Source: Rutidosis leptorrhynchoides
Lineage: Eukaryota; Streptophyta; Magnoliopsida; Asterales; Asteraceae
NCBI RefSeq assembly: GCF_046630445.1
Contig: NC_092335.1
Coordinates: 1,176,001-1,240,000 of the forward strand
Direction: 5' to 3'
Length of the DNA: 64,000 nucleotides
Positions 1 through 12,448 of the stretch are shown piece by piece (position 1 is the stretch's first letter; each line of letters begins with the position of its first letter). The notes under the pieces were generated by a model, which saw only the letters and a program-made list of their open reading frames with translations, was not told the origin of the DNA and searched no databases. Made by a program: the position numbers and the translations under genes.

Positions 1-3000
1 ATTTCATCTAACGGAATAGTGAGATCTTCTTTAGCAAAACATTTCTTCAAATTCGAGACGTGGAAAGTGTTATGTACAGCCGCGAGTTGTTGAGGTAACT
101 CTAGTCGGTAAGCTACTGGTCCGACACGATCAATAATCTTGAATGGTCCAATATACCTTGGATTTAATTTCCCTCGTTTACCAAATCGAACAACGCCTTT
201 CCATGGTGCAACTTTAAGCATGACCATCTCTCCAATTTCAAATTCTATATCTTTTCTTTTAATGTCAGCGTAGCTCTTTTGTCGACTTTGGGCGGTTTTC
301 AACCGTTGTTGAATTTGGATGATCTTCTCGGTAGTTTCTTGTATAATATCCGGACCCGTAATCTGTCTATCCCCCACTTCACTCCAACAAATCGGAGACC
401 TGCACTTTCTACCATAAAGTGCTTCAAACGGTGCCATCTCAATGCTTGAATGGTAGCTGTTGTTGTAGGAAAATTCTGCTAACGGTAGATGTCGATCCCA
501 ACTGTTTCTGAAATCAATAACACATGCTCGTAGCATGTCTTCAAGCATTTGTATCGTCCTTTCGCTCTGCCCATCAGTTTGTGGATGATAGGCAGTACTC
601 ATGTCTAGACGAGTTCCTAATGCTTGCTGTAATGTCTGCCAGAATCTTGAAATAAATCTGCCATCCCTATCAGAGATAATAGAGATTGGTATTCCATGTC
701 TGGAGACGACTTCCTTCAAATACAGTCGTGCTAACTTCTCCATCTTGTCATCTTCTCTTATTGGCAGGAAGTGTGCTGACTTGGTGAGACGATCAACTAT
801 TACCCAAATAGTATCATAACCACTTGCAGTCCTTGGCAATTTAGTAATGAAATCCATGGTAATGTTTTCCCATTTCCATTCCGGGATTTCAGGTTGTTGT
901 AGTAGACCTGATGGTTTCTGATGTTCAGCTTTGACCTTAGAACACGTTAAACATTCTCCTACATATTTAGCAATATCGGCTTTCATACCTGGCCACCAAA
1001 AATGTTTCTTAAGATCCTTGTACATCTTCCCCGTTCCAGGATGTATTGAGTATCTGGTTTTATGAGCTTCTCTAAGTACCATTTCTCTCATATCTCCAAA
1101 TTTTGGTACCCAAATTCTTTCAGCCCTATATCGGGTTCCGTCTTCCCGAATATTAAGATGCTTCTCCGATCCTTTGGGTATTTCATCCTTTAAATTTCCC
1201 TCTTTTAAAACTCCTTGTTGCGCCTCCTTTATTTGAGTAGTAAGGTTAGTGTGAATCATTATATTCATAGATTTTACTCGAATGGGTTCTCTGTCCTTTC
1301 TGCTCAAGGCGTCGGCTACCACATTTGCCTTCCCCGGGTGGTAACGAATCTCAAAGTCATAATCATTCAACAATTCTATCCACCTACGCTGCCTCATATT
1401 CAGTTGTTTCTGATTAAATATGTGTTGAAGACTTTTGTGGTCGGTATATATAATACTTTTGACCCCATATAAGTAGTGCCTCCAAGTCTTTAATGCAAAA
1501 ACAACCGCGCCTAATTCCAAATCATGCGTCGTATAATTTTGCTCGTGAATCTTCAATTGTCTAGACGCATAAGCAATCACCTTCGTCCGTTGCATTAATA
1601 CACAACCGAGACCTTGCTTTGATGCGTCACAATAAATCACAAAATCATCATTCCCTTCAGGCAATGACAATATTGGTGCCGTAGTTAGCTTTTTCTTCAA
1701 TAACTGAAACGCTTTCTCTTGTTCATCATTCCATTCAAATTTCTTCCCTTTATGCGTTAATGCAGTCAAGGGTTTTGCTATTCTGGAAAAGTCTTGGATG
1801 AACCTTCTGTAGTAACCAGCTAGTCCTAAAAAATGGCGTATGTGTTTCGGAGTTTTCGGGGTTTCCCACTTTTCAACAGTTTCTATCTTTGCCGGATCCA
1901 CCTTAATACCTTCTTTGTTCACTATGTGACCGAGGAATTGAACTTCTTCCAACCAAAATGAACACTTTGAAAACTTAGCGTACAATTCTTCCTTCCTCAA
2001 TACTTCTAACACCTTTCTCAAATGTTCACCGTGTTCTTGGTCATTCTTTGAGTAAATAAGTATGTCATCAATGAAAACAATGACAAACTTGTCAAGGTAT
2101 GGTGCACACACTCGGTTCATAAGGTCCATGAACACAGCTGGTGCATTAGTTAAACCGAACGGCATGACCATAAACTCGTAATGACCGTAACGTGTTCTGA
2201 AAGCAGTCTTTGGAATATCATCTTCTTTCACCCGCATTTGATGATACCCGGAACGTAAGTCAATCTTTGAATAAACAGACGAGCCTTGTAGTTGATCAAA
2301 TAAGTCGTCGATTCTCGGTAGTGGGTAGCGGTTCTTGATGGTAAGTTTGTTCAACTCTCGGTAGTCGATACATAACCTGAATGTACCATCTTTCTTCTTG
2401 ACAAACAAAACAGGAGCTCCCCACGATGATGTGTTTGGTCGAATGAAACCACGCTCTAAAAGTTCTTGTAATTGGCTTTGCAGTTCTTTCATCTCGCTGG
2501 GTGCGAGTCTGTAAGGAGCACGAGCTATTGGTGCAGCTCCTGGTACAAGATCTATTTGAAATTCAACGGATCGATGTGGGGGTAATCCCGGTAATTCTTT
2601 CGGAAATACATCGGGAAATTCTTTTGCAATGGGAACATCATTGATGCTCTTTTCTTCAGTTTGTACTTTCTCGACGTGTGCTAGAACAGCATAGCAACCT
2701 TTTCTTATTAGTTTTTGTGCCTTCAAATTACTAATAAGATGTAGCTTCGTGTTGCCCTTTTCTCCATACACCATTAAGGGTTTTCCTTTTTCTCGTATAA
2801 TGCGAATTGCATTTTTGTAACAAACGATCTCTGCTTTCACTTCTTTCAACCAGTCCATACCGATTATCACATCAAAACTCCCTAACTCTACTGGTATCAA
2901 ATCAATCTTAAATGTTTCGCTAACCAGTTTAATTTCTCGATTCCGACATATATTATCTGCTGAAATTAATTTACCATTTGCTAATTCGAGTAAAAATTTA

Positions 3001-3866
3001 CTATCCAAAGGCGTCAATGGGCAACTTAATTTAGCACAAAAATCTCTACTCATATAGCTTCTATCCGCACCCGAATCAAATAAAACGTAAGCAGATTTAT
3101 TGTCAATAAGAAACGTACCCGTAACAATCTCCGGGTCTTCCTGTGCCTCTGCCGTATTAATATTGAAAAATCTTCCGCGGCCTTGTCCATTCGTGTTCTC
3201 CTGGTTCGGGCAATTTCTAATAATGTGGCCCGGTTTTCCACATTTATAACAAACTACATTGGCATAGCTTGCTCCGACACTACTTGCTCCGCCATTACTC
3301 GTTCCGACACCATTTGTTCCTTTCGTTCTATTAACCCCTGGTCCGTAGACCTCACACTTCGCCGCGCTATGACCATTTCTTTTACACTTGTTGCAAAATT
3401 TGGTGCAGAACCCCGAGTGATACTTTTCACACCTTTGGCATAGCTGCTTCTGATTGTTGTTGTTGTTGTTGCGGTTATTATTGTTGTTGGGATGATTGTT
3501 GTAGTTGCTGCTGTTGTTGTTGTTGTTGTTGTTGGGCCGTTTGTTGTAGTTGCGATTGATGTTGCGATTGTTGGGATAATTGTTGCGATTGCTGTTGTTG
3601 TTGTATTGGTGATTCTTATCACCATTTTTCTCCCACTTTCTTTTGACTTGCTTCACATTGGCCTCTTCAGCAGTCTGTTCTTTAATTCTTTCTTCAATCT
3701 GGTTCACTAGTTTGTGAGCCATTCTACATGCCTGTTGTATGGAGGCGGGCTCGTGTGAACTTATATCTTCTTGGATTCTTTCCGGTAATCCTTTCACAAA
3801 CGCGTCGATCTTCTCTTCCTCATCTTCGAATGCTCCCGGACACAATAGGCACAATTCTGTGAATCG
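1..3866 (-). CDS. pol: Element A pol (PR-RT-RNaseH-IN), open to the window edge
   Basis: The polyprotein frame continues from gag and stays open from 3866 to base 1, so only the extreme C-terminus is off-window. Visible in order: an Asn-rich linker (about 3450-3615), zinc knuckles of the form CX2CX4HX4C ([14 protein letters not shown] and [14 protein letters not shown]), aspartic protease ([14 protein letters not shown], near 3050), reverse transcriptase with its FIDD active site (near 2060), RNase H, and integrase with an HHCC finger that keeps both Cys (ECLTCSK, near 945) and a DDE core. The last readable residues match the region just before the chromodomain-like tail seen in D. It acts in reverse transcription and integration. 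I infer the open frame from the absence of stops in this phase; expression is unknown. Confidence 0.88.
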
Positions 3867-4355
3867 TCATTCGTACGTGGTAATATCAAATCCTTGGGTT
3901 CGTAACCCTCTAAGTTCTGTCTTGAGCTTATTGACCTCGGTTCTGGGACGGTACTTCTCGTTCATCAAGTGCTTGAATGCTGACCACGGTAGTGCGTACG
4001 CATCGTCTTGTCCCACTTGCTCTAGATAGGTATTCCACCATGTTAACGCAGAACCTGTGAAGGTATGCGTAGCGTACTTTACTTTGTCCTCTTCAGTACA
4101 CTTACTTATGGCAAACACCGATTCGACCTTCTCGGTCCACCGTTTCAATCCGATCGGTCCTTTGGTTCCATCAAATTCCAAAGGTTTGCAGGCAGTGAAT
4201 TCTTTGTAGGTGCATCCTACACGATTTCCTGTACTGCTAGATCCAAGGTTATTGTTGGTATGTAGCGCAGCCTGTACTGCGGCTATGTTTGAAGCTAGAA
4301 AAGTACGGAATTCCTCTTCATTCATATTCACGGTGTGTCGAGTAGTCGGTGCCAT
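3867..4355 (-). pseudogene. gag: Element A gag N-terminal part, ended by an in-frame TGA
   Basis: The start is chosen at 4355 (MAPTTRH...), matching the equivalent ATG in B; an upstream in-frame ATG at 4391 is not shared. It contains the Retrotrans_gag region (LKRWTEKVESVFAISKC, then LTWWNTYLEQVG), the capsid-like domain that packages the RNA. The frame is broken by TGA at 3867-3869, where the B copy has an Arg codon. That is a CpG-type transition typical of methylated transposon DNA. Downstream the same frame is open into pol, so this is the only stop visible in A. Without readthrough the element would make no Gag-Pol. Confidence 0.85.
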
Positions 4356-4487
4356 TTCCTTCAAAATAGTCAAATGGAACAAGTTAATCATACAGAATAT
4401 TAAGAGTAGTTAATAGTATTTCGTAGCATAATATGAACTCATTTATAAAAGCTTTTTCTTCATATTAGCATTTTATAAGTTTAAATT

Positions 4488-4508
4488 CGGGTAGTACCTA
4501 CCCGTTAA
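4488..4508 (-). promoter_or_regulatory. Internal polypurine-tract-like motif and hairpin, element A
   Basis: On the minus strand it reads TTAACGGGTAGGTA, the same 14 bases that sit against the 3' LTR in B, D and E as the presumed PPT. Here it lies about 130 bp upstream of gag. With flanking bases it forms a 7-bp stem with a 3-base loop (CGGGTAG-TAC-CTACCCG on the plus strand). A central PPT-like role is inference. Confidence 0.5.
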
Positions 4509-4696
4509 GTTCATACTTAGTAGCTAGTATACAACTCAACTACTACAATTCTATATGAAAAACTGATTATAATAATATTTCGCGTTCAAACTTTTACACA
4601 ATATTTTACAAACTTACAATACCGCTTATTTTACATATAGCATGAAATATAGCACACAATAAATTTGATACAAGATGGTTGTAAAGATAATTCTAG

Positions 4697-5380
4697 CTAG
4701 TACACAAGTCGTTCAGCAAAGGCAATAAAGACACGTAATTCATACGTCCAGAAACAAGTCATGCATTCCGGTTTTACTAGGATTACTTCCCATCCTTGGT
4801 CTTGTGGAACATAACCGTTATGGCCGTTGATAAGACAGCGTGTTGTAACGTCGTCAAATGGACGAGGGTTACGTAATGTCCAACAGTCCCGTAACAATCT
4901 AAAAACCTCATTTCTTACCCCAATTACCGACTCCGTCACTTGTGGGAACGTTTTGTTTAATAGTTGTAGCCCGATGTTCTTGTTCTCACTTTGGTGAGAA
5001 GCGAACATTACTAATCCGTAAGCATAACATGCTTCTTTATGTTGCATGTTAGCCGCTTTTTCTAAATCACGAAGTCCAATATTCGGATATATTGAGTCAA
5101 AATAATTTCTTAACCCATTGCGTAAAATAGCATTTGGGTTCCCCGCAATATATGCGTCAAAGTAAACACATCGTAATTTATGGATTTCCCAATGTGATAT
5201 CCCCCATCTTTCGAACGAAAGCCTTTTATAAACCAAGGCATTCTTGGAACGTTCTTCGAATGTCTTACAAACTGATCTCGCCTTAAATAGTTGTGCCGAA
5301 GAATTCTGACCGACTCTAGACAAGATTTCATCAATCATGTCTCCGGGTAGGTCTCTTAAAATATTGGGTTGTCTATCCAT
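4697..5380 (-). CDS. F-box protein with Sel1-like region carried by element A
   Basis: 227 aa, ATG at 5380. An F-box occupies about residues 5-50 (LPGDMIDEILSRVG, then LFKARSVCKTF). Next comes a Sel1/TPR-like helical stretch (GNPNAILRNGLRNYF, then DLEKAANMQHKEACYAYGL) and a Cys-containing C-terminal tail (CMTCFWTYELRVF). This layout is that of the plant F-box family including At2g35280 and At1g67623-like proteins, which are expected to bind SKP1 and act as substrate receptors of SCF ubiquitin ligases. It lies on the same strand as gag-pol, between the acidic ORF and gag. I infer capture of a host transcript by the retrotransposon: it has no intron and sits at the same place in B. Full-length with no stop. 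The target is unknown. Confidence 0.85.
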   Translation of the reverse strand: MDRQPNILRDLPGDMIDEILSRVGQNSSAQLFKARSVCKTFEERSKNALVYKRLSFERWGISHWEIHKLRCVYFDAYIAGNPNAILRNGLRNYFDSIYPNIGLRDLEKAANMQHKEACYAYGLVMFASHQSENKNIGLQLLNKTFPQVTESVIGVRNEVFRLLRDCWTLRNPRPFDDVTTRCLINGHNGYVPQDQGWEVILVKPECMTCFWTYELRVFIAFAERLVY

Positions 5381-5517
5381 TTTGTGTTTTTATACTGTAA
5401 AATAGACAAGAGTTAGATTCATAAAAAAAATACTTATTAATACAAGCAATTTTTACATATATCATAAAGCATAAGCACACTATATTACTTATATTACACC
5501 ACACGAATACAACTATC

Positions 5518-6132
5518 TTATTCCGACTCGCTTGTTTCTTCTTCTTCGGTTTTGGTTCGTTTTGCCAAGTTTCTAGGGATATATGATGTTCCCCTAATAC
5601 GAGCCGTCGTTATCCACATTGGTTTAGAAAAATCTGGTGGTTTAGAGGTTCCCGGGTCATTGTTACAACTTAAGGACTTCGGGGGTTGACGATACATATA
5701 AAGTTCATCGGGGTTGGAATTAGATTTCTCTATTTTTATGCCCTTTCCCTTATTATTTTCTTTTGCCTTTTTAAATTCAGTTGGGGTAATTTCTATAACA
5801 TCATCGGAATTCTCGTCGGAATCCGATTCATCGGAGAATGGGTAATCCTCCCAATATTTTGCTTCCTTGGCGGAAACACCATTGACCATAATTAACCTTG
5901 GTCGGTTGGTTGAGGATTTTCTTTTACTTAACCGTTTTATTATTTCCCCCACCGGTTCTATTTCTTCATCCGGTTCCGATTCTTCTTCCGGTTCCGATTC
6001 TTCTTCCGGTTCCGACTCTTCTTCCGGTTCCTCTTCGGGAACTTGTGAATCAGTCCACGAATCATTCCAATTTACATTTGACTCTTCATTATTATTAGGT
6101 GAGTCAATGGGACTTGTTCTAGAGGTAGACAT
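5518..6132 (-). CDS. Acidic 5' ORF of element A
   Basis: 204 aa, ATG at 6132, the first sizeable ORF after the PBS. The N-terminal third holds a Glu/Pro/Ser repeat (EPEEES units, about residues 32-60). A basic patch resembling a nuclear localisation signal follows (KRLSKRKSS), then a second acidic stretch, and a C-terminal segment TTARIRGTSYIPRNL. No known domain is recognised. The B homologue keeps the same order, and D keeps DSQVPEE and a C-terminal TTRI-type segment. Retention across families suggests an element function, perhaps nuclear targeting or host interaction, but that is a guess. Confidence 0.75.
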   Translation of the reverse strand: MSTSRTSPIDSPNNNEESNVNWNDSWTDSQVPEEEPEEESEPEEESEPEEESEPDEEIEPVGEIIKRLSKRKSSTNRPRLIMVNGVSAKEAKYWEDYPFSDESDSDENSDDVIEITPTEFKKAKENNKGKGIKIEKSNSNPDELYMYRQPPKSLSCNNDPGTSKPPDFSKPMWITTARIRGTSYIPRNLAKRTKTEEEETSESE

Positions 6133-6341
6133 CTATCACATAATATCAAACGCGTTAAGAGATTAATATATCACATAATATTCACATGTTAAAAATATAT
6201 AGTTTCCAACAAAATTTGTTAAGCAATCATTTTTCAAGTAAACACGGTCGAAGTCCAGACTCACTAATGCATCCTAACAAACTAGATAAGACACACTAAT
6301 GCAAAATTCTGGTTCTCTAAGACCAACGCTCGGATACCAAC
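6133..6341 (-). other. Element A 5' leader with primer binding site
   Basis: Untranslated leader between the LTR and the first ORF. The PBS at 6328-6340 reads TTGGTATCCGAGC on the minus strand, matching the 3' end of initiator tRNA-Met with one mismatch (C where C, D and E have A). The block GCATTAGTG(T/A)GTCT occurs twice about 45 bp apart and is conserved in the leaders of all families here, so it may be a packaging or dimerisation signal. Confidence 0.75.
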
Positions 6342-9300
6342 TGAAATGTCCCGTTCTTATTGATTAAAAACGTTCCATATTAATTGATTTCGTTGCGAGG
6401 TTTTGACCTCTATATGAGACGTTTTTCAAAGACTGCATTCATTTTTAAAACAAACCATAATCTTTATTTCATAAATAAAGGTTTAAAAAGCTTTACGTAG
6501 ATTATCAAATAATGATAATCTAAAATATCCTGTTTACACACGACCATTACATAATGGTTTACAATACAAATATGTTACATCAAAATCAGTTTCTGGAATG
6601 CAGTTTTTACACAATATCATACAAACATGGACTCCAAATCTTGTCCTTATTTTAGTACGCAATAGCGGAAGCTCTTAGTATTCACCTGAGAATAAACATG
6701 CTTTAAACGTCAACAAAAATGTTGGTGAGTTATAGGTTTAACCTATATATATCAAATCGTAACAATAGACCACAAGATTTCATATTTCAATACACATCGC
6801 ATACATAGAGATAAAAATCATTCATATGGTGAACACCTGGTAACCGACAATGACAAGATGCATATATAAGAATATCCCCATCATTCCGGGACACCCTTCG
6901 GATATAATATAAATTTCAAAGTACTAAAGCATCCGGTACTTTGGATGGGGTTTGTTAGGCCCAATAGATCTATCTTTAGGATTCACGTCAATTAGGGTGT
7001 CTGTTCCCTAATTCTTAGATTAACAGACTTAATAAAAAGGGGCATATTCGATTTCGATAATTCAACCATAGAATGTAGTTTCACGTACTTGTGTCTATTT
7101 TGTAAATCATTTATAAAACCTGCATGTATTCTCATCCCAAAAATATTAGATTTTAAAAGTGGGACTATAACTCACTTTCACAGATTTTTACTTCGTCAGG
7201 AAGTAAGACTTGGCCACTGGTTGATTCACGAACCTATAACAATATATACATATATATCAAAGTATGTTCAAAATATATTTACAACACTTTTAATATATTT
7301 TGATGTTTTAAGTTTATTAAGTCAGCTGTCCTCGTTAGTAACCTACAACTAGTTGTCCACAGTTAGATGTACAGAAATAAATCGATAAATATTATCTTGA
7401 ATCAATCCACGACCCAGTGTATACGTATCTCAGTATTGATCACAACTCAAGCTATATATATTTTAGAATCAACCTCAACCCTGTATAGCTAACTCCAACA
7501 TTCACATATAGAGTGTCTATGGTTGTTCCGAAATATATATAGATGTGTCGACATGATAGGTCGAAACATTGTATACGTGTCTATGGTATCTCAAGATTAC
7601 ATAATATACAATACAAGTTGATTAAGTTATGGTTGAAATAGATTTGTTACCAATTTTCACGTAGCTAAAATGAGAAAAATTATCCAATCTTCTTTTACCC
7701 ATAACTTCTTCATTTTAAATCCGTTTTGAGTGAATCAAATTGCTATGGTTTCATATTGAACTCTATTTTACGAATCTAAACAGAAAAAGTATAGGTTTAT
7801 AGTCGGAAAAATAAGTTACAAGTCGTTTTTGTAAAGGTAGTCATTTCAGTCGAAAGAACGACGTCTAGATGACCATTTTAGAAAACATACTTCCACTTTG
7901 AGTTTAACCATAATTTTTGGATATAGTTTCATGTTCATAATAAAAATCATTTTCTCTGAATAACAACTTTTAAATCAAAGTTTATCATAGTTTTTAATTA
8001 ACTAACCCAAAACAGCCCGCGGTGTTTCTACGACGGCGTAAATCCGGTTTTACGGTGTTTTTCGTGTTTCCAGGTTTTAAATCATTAAGTTAGCATATCA
8101 TATAGATATAGAACATGTGTTTAGTTGATTTTAAAAGTCAAGTTAGAAGGATTAACTTTTGTTTGCGAACAAGTTTAGAATTAACTAAACTATGTTCTAG
8201 TGATTACAAGTTTAAACCTTCGAATAAGATAGCTTTATATGTATGAATCGAATGATGTTATGAACATCATTACTACCTTAAGTTCCTTGGATAAACCTAC
8301 TGGAAAAGGGAAAAATGGATCTAGCTTCAATGGATCCTTGGATGGCTCGAAGTTCTTGAAGCAGAATCATGACACGAAAACAAGTTCAAGTAAGATCATC
8401 ACTTGAAATAAGATTGTTATAGTTATAGAAATTGAACCAAAGTTTGAATATGATTATTACCTTGTATTAGAATGATAACCTACTGTAAGAAACAAAGATT
8501 TCTTGAGGTTGGATGATCACCTTACAAGATTGGAAGTAAGCTAGCAAACTTGAAAGTATTCTTGATTTTATGAAACTAGAACTTTTGGAATTTATGAAGA
8601 ACACTTAGAACTTGAAGATAGAACTTGAGAGAGATCAATTAGATGAAGAAAATTGAAGAATGAAAGTGTTTGTAGGTGTTTTTGGTCGTTGGTGTATGGA
8701 TTAGATATAAAGGATATGTAATTTTGTTTTCATGTAAATAAGTCATGAATGATTACTCATATTTTTGTAATTTTATGAGACATTTCATGCTAGTTGCCAA
8801 ATGATGGTTCCCACATGTGTTAGGTGACTCACATGGGCTGCTAAGAGCTGATCATTGGAGTGTATATACCAATAGTACATACATCTAAAAGCTGTGTATT
8901 GTACGAGTACGAATACGGGTGCATACGAGTAGAATTGTTGATGAAACTGAACGAGGATGTAATTGTAAGAATTTTTGTTAAGTAGAAGTATTTTGATAAG
9001 TGTATTGAATTCTTTCAAAAGTGTATAAATACATATTAAAACACTACATGTATATACATTCTAACTGAGTCGTTAAGTCATCGTTAGTCGTTACATGTAA
9101 GTGTTGTTTTGAAACCTTTAGGTTAACGATCTTGTTAAATGTTGTTAACCCAATGTTTATAATATCAAATGAGATTTTAAATTATTATATTATCATGATA
9201 TTATCATGTATGAATATCTCTTAATATGATATATATACATTAAATGTCTTTACAACGATAATCGTTACATATATGTCTCGTTTAAAAATCATTAAGTTAG

Positions 9301-9592
9301 TAGTCTTGTTTTTACATATGTAGTTCATTGTTAATATACTTAATGATATGTTTACTTATCATAGTATCATGTTAACTATATATATATCCATATATATGTC
9401 ATCATATAGTTTTTACAAGTTTTAACGTTCGTGAATCACCGGTCAACTTGGGTGGTCAATTGTCTATATGAAACATATTTCAATTAATCAAGTCTTAACA
9501 AGTTTGATTGCTTAAGATGTTGGAAACATTTAATCATGTAAATATCAATCTCAATTAATATATATAAACATGGAAAAGTTCGGGTCACTACA
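6342..9592 (-). repeat. Element A 5' LTR (3.25 kb)
   Basis: Begins TGAAATGTCCC and ends GGGTCACTACA on the plus strand. The left edge is fixed by the adjacent PBS and the right edge by alignment with the LTR/PPT junction of B at 12413. It carries a GAGGT-TTTG-ACCTC stem-loop (near 6396), a CAACA-AAAA-TGTTG stem-loop (near 6712), an AATAGATCTATC palindrome (near 6962) and two TTGACC boxes in U3 (near 9440 and 9454, minus strand). Small ORFs inside it are not credible genes. Confidence 0.88.
9440..9460 (-). promoter_or_regulatory. Paired W-boxes in U3, element A
   Basis: Two TTGACC motifs 13 bp apart on the minus strand, about 135-150 bp inside the LTR from its U3 end. TTGAC(C/T) is the WRKY transcription factor core. 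The same pair occurs in both B LTRs and, with a different spacer, in D. Confidence 0.4.
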
Positions 9593-12413
9593 CGTTAGGC
9601 CCAATAGATCTATCTTTAGGATTCGCGTCAATTAGTAGACTGGTTTACTAATTCTTAGGTTACCAAGTAAAAAGGGGCATATTCGGCTTCGATCGTTCTA
9701 CCGTAGAAAGTAGTTTCATGTACTTGTGTCTATTTTGTAAAACATTTAAAAAGCTGCATGTATTCTCATCCCAAAAATATTAGATTTTAAAAGTGGGATT
9801 ATAACTCACTTTCACAGATTTTTACTTCGTCGGGAAGTAAGACTTGGCCACTGGTCGATTCACGAACCTATAACAAATATGTACATATATATCAAAGTAT
9901 GTTCAAAATATATTTACAACATTTTTAATACGTTTTAATGTTTTAAGTTTATTAAGTCAGCTGTCCTCGTTAGTAACCTACAACTAGTTGTCCACAATTA
10001 GATGTACAGAAATAAATCGATATATATTATCTTGAATCAATCCACGACCCAGTGTATACACGTCTCAGGGTAGATCATAACTCAAAGTATATATATTTTT
10101 GGAATCAACCTCAACCCTGTATAGCTAACTCAAATATTACTGCATATAGAGTGTCTATGGTTGTTCCAAATAATATATATATACATGGTTCGATATGATA
10201 TGTCAAAACATTTGCATACGTGTCTATGGTATCCCAAGATTACATAATATATTAGAATACATGTATAATACATTATAAGTTAGCTAGGATATGATTTGTA
10301 TAGAATTGTTACAATATTTCCCGTAGCTACAACAATAAAAAAATATCCAATCTTGTTTTACCCATAACTTCTTCATTTTAATCCGTTTTGAGTGAATCAA
10401 ATTGCTATGGTTTCATATTGAACTCTATTTTATGAATCTAAACAAAAAAAGTATAGGTTTATAGTCGGAAATATAAGTTACAAGTCATTTTTTTAAGAGG
10501 TAGTCATTTCAGTCGAAAGAACGACGTCTTGATGACCATTTTGAAAAACATACTTTCACTTTGCGTTTAACCATGATTTTTGGATATAGTTTCATGTTCA
10601 TAAGAAAAATCATTTTCCCAGAAGAACAACTTTTAAATCAAAGTTTATAATAGTTTTTAATTATCAAACCCAAAACAGCCCGCGGTGTTACTACGACGGC
10701 GTATGTCCGGTTTTACGGTGTTTTTTGTGTTTTCGGGTTTTAAATCATTAAGTTAGTATATCATATAGATATAGAACATGTGTTTAGTTGATTTTAAAAG
10801 TCAAGTTAGAAGGATTAACTTTTGTTTGCGAACAAGTTTAGAATTAACTAAACTATGTTCTAGTGATTTCAAATTTAAACCTTCGAATAAGGTAGTTTTA
10901 TATATATGAATCGAATGATGTTATGAACATCATTACTACCTCAGGTTTTTTGGATAAACTTACTGGAAATGAGAAAAATAGATCTAGCTTCAAAGGATCC
11001 TTGGATGGCTTGAAAGTTCTTGAAGCAGAATCATGACACGAAAACAAGTTCAAGTAAGATTTTCACTCGAAATAAGATTGTTATAGTTATAGAAATTGAA
11101 TCAAAGTTTAAATATGAGTATTACCTTGTATTAGAAAGATATCTTACTGTTAATAAGAAAGATTTCTTGAGATTGGATTATCACTTTACAAGATTGGAAG
11201 TAAGCTAGCAAACTTGGAAGTATTCTTGATTTTATGAAACTAGAACTTATAGAATTTATGAAGATAGAACTTGAGAGAGATCAATTAGATAAAGAAAATT
11301 TAAGAATGAAAGTGTTTTTGGGTGTTTTTGGTCGTTGGTATATGGATTAGATATAAAGGATGTGTAATTTTGTTTAATTGTAAATAAGTCATGAATGATT
11401 ACTCATATTTTTGTAATTTTATGAGATATTTCATGCTAGTTGCCAAATGATGGTTCCCACATGTGTTAGGTGACTCACATGGGCTGCTAAGAGCTGATCA
11501 TTGGAGTGTATATAACAATAGTACATACATCTAAAAGCTGTGTATTGTACGAGTACAAATACGGGTGCATACGAGTAGAATTATTGATGAAACTGAACGA
11601 GGATGTAATTGTAAGCATTTTTGTTAAGTAGAATTATTTTGATAAGTGTCTTGAAGTCTTTCAAAAGTGTAAGAATACATATTAAAACACTACATGTATA
11701 TACATTTTAACTGAGTCGTTAAGTCATCGTTAGTCGTTACATGTAAATGTTGTTTTGAAACCTTTAGGTTAACGATCTTGTTAAATGTTGTTTACACATT
11801 GTTTATTATATCTAAAGAGATGTTAAATTATTACATTATCATGATATTATGATATATTAATATATCTTAGTATGATGTATATACAGGTAAATGTTGTTAC
11901 AGTGATAATCGTTACATATATGTCTCGTTTCGAAATCATTAAGTTAGTAATCTTGTTTTTACATATGTAGTTCATTGTTAATACACTTAATGACATGTTT
12001 ACTTATCATTTATCATGATTAAACATATTGTATCAATATCTTAATATGATTCATATGTATTTAGTAAGACGTTGTTATAACGATAATCGTTATATATATC
12101 GTTTCGAGTTTCTTAATTCAATAAACTCAATTTTATGTGCATAACTCATTGTTAAAATACCTAATGAGATAATTACTTATCATAATATCATGTTAACTAT
12201 ATATATAATCATATATATGTCATCATATATTTTTTACAAGTTTTAACGTTCGTGAATCACCGGTTAACTTGGGTGGTCAATTGTCTATATGAAACCTATT
12301 TCAATTAATCAAGTCTTAACAAATTTGACTGCTTAACATGTTGGAAACACTTAATCATTTAAATAACAATTTCATTTAATATATATAAACATGGAAAAGT
12401 TCGGGTCACTACA
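9593..12413 (-). repeat. Element B 3' LTR, interrupted by the insertion of A
   Basis: Starts abruptly at CGTTAGGCCC, an interior LTR position equivalent to about 6953 in A, and ends GGGTCACTACA next to the PPT. The first ~600 bp are absent at this junction. The B 5' LTR reads GGGGTTCGTTAGGCCC at the same point, so CGTTA is the predicted target duplication made by A. Confidence 0.82.
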
Positions 12414-12428
12414 GTACCTACCCGTTAA
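12414..12428 (-). promoter_or_regulatory. 3' polypurine tract of element B
   Basis: Minus strand TTAACGGGTAGGTAC sits directly against the LTR terminus TGTAGTGACCC. It is the expected site where second-strand priming starts. The same motif and one-base spacing occur in D and E. Confidence 0.7.
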
Positions 12429-12448
12429 ATAAATTTCGTCCCGAAATT

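Larger units (their letters stand above)
1..9592 (-). mobile_element. Element A: Ty3/gypsy chromovirus with extra 5' ORFs, cut by left window edge
   Basis: Reading along the minus strand from 9592: 5' LTR (9592-6342), PBS, acidic ORF, F-box ORF, a polypurine-like motif, gag and pol. The end of integrase and the 3' LTR lie outside the window. The LTR begins and ends with TG...CA. Its right end abuts an interior point of the B 3' LTR, so A appears to have inserted into that LTR. It is the better preserved of the two A/B copies, with a single in-frame stop in gag and the other frames open. Confidence 0.9.

Noticed and set aside
601..819. Plus-strand [13 protein letters not shown]..., also at 13260 and a similar one at 49991
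   Set aside because: Antisense shadow of the integrase coding region, kept only because integrase is conserved.
3254..3625. Thr-rich minus ORF beside the zinc knuckles
   Set aside because: Out-of-frame reading of the Asn-rich linker and knuckle region of gag-pol.
8785..9018. 77-aa minus ORF in LTR A
   Set aside because: Broken in the corresponding part of LTR B and without recognisable domains.
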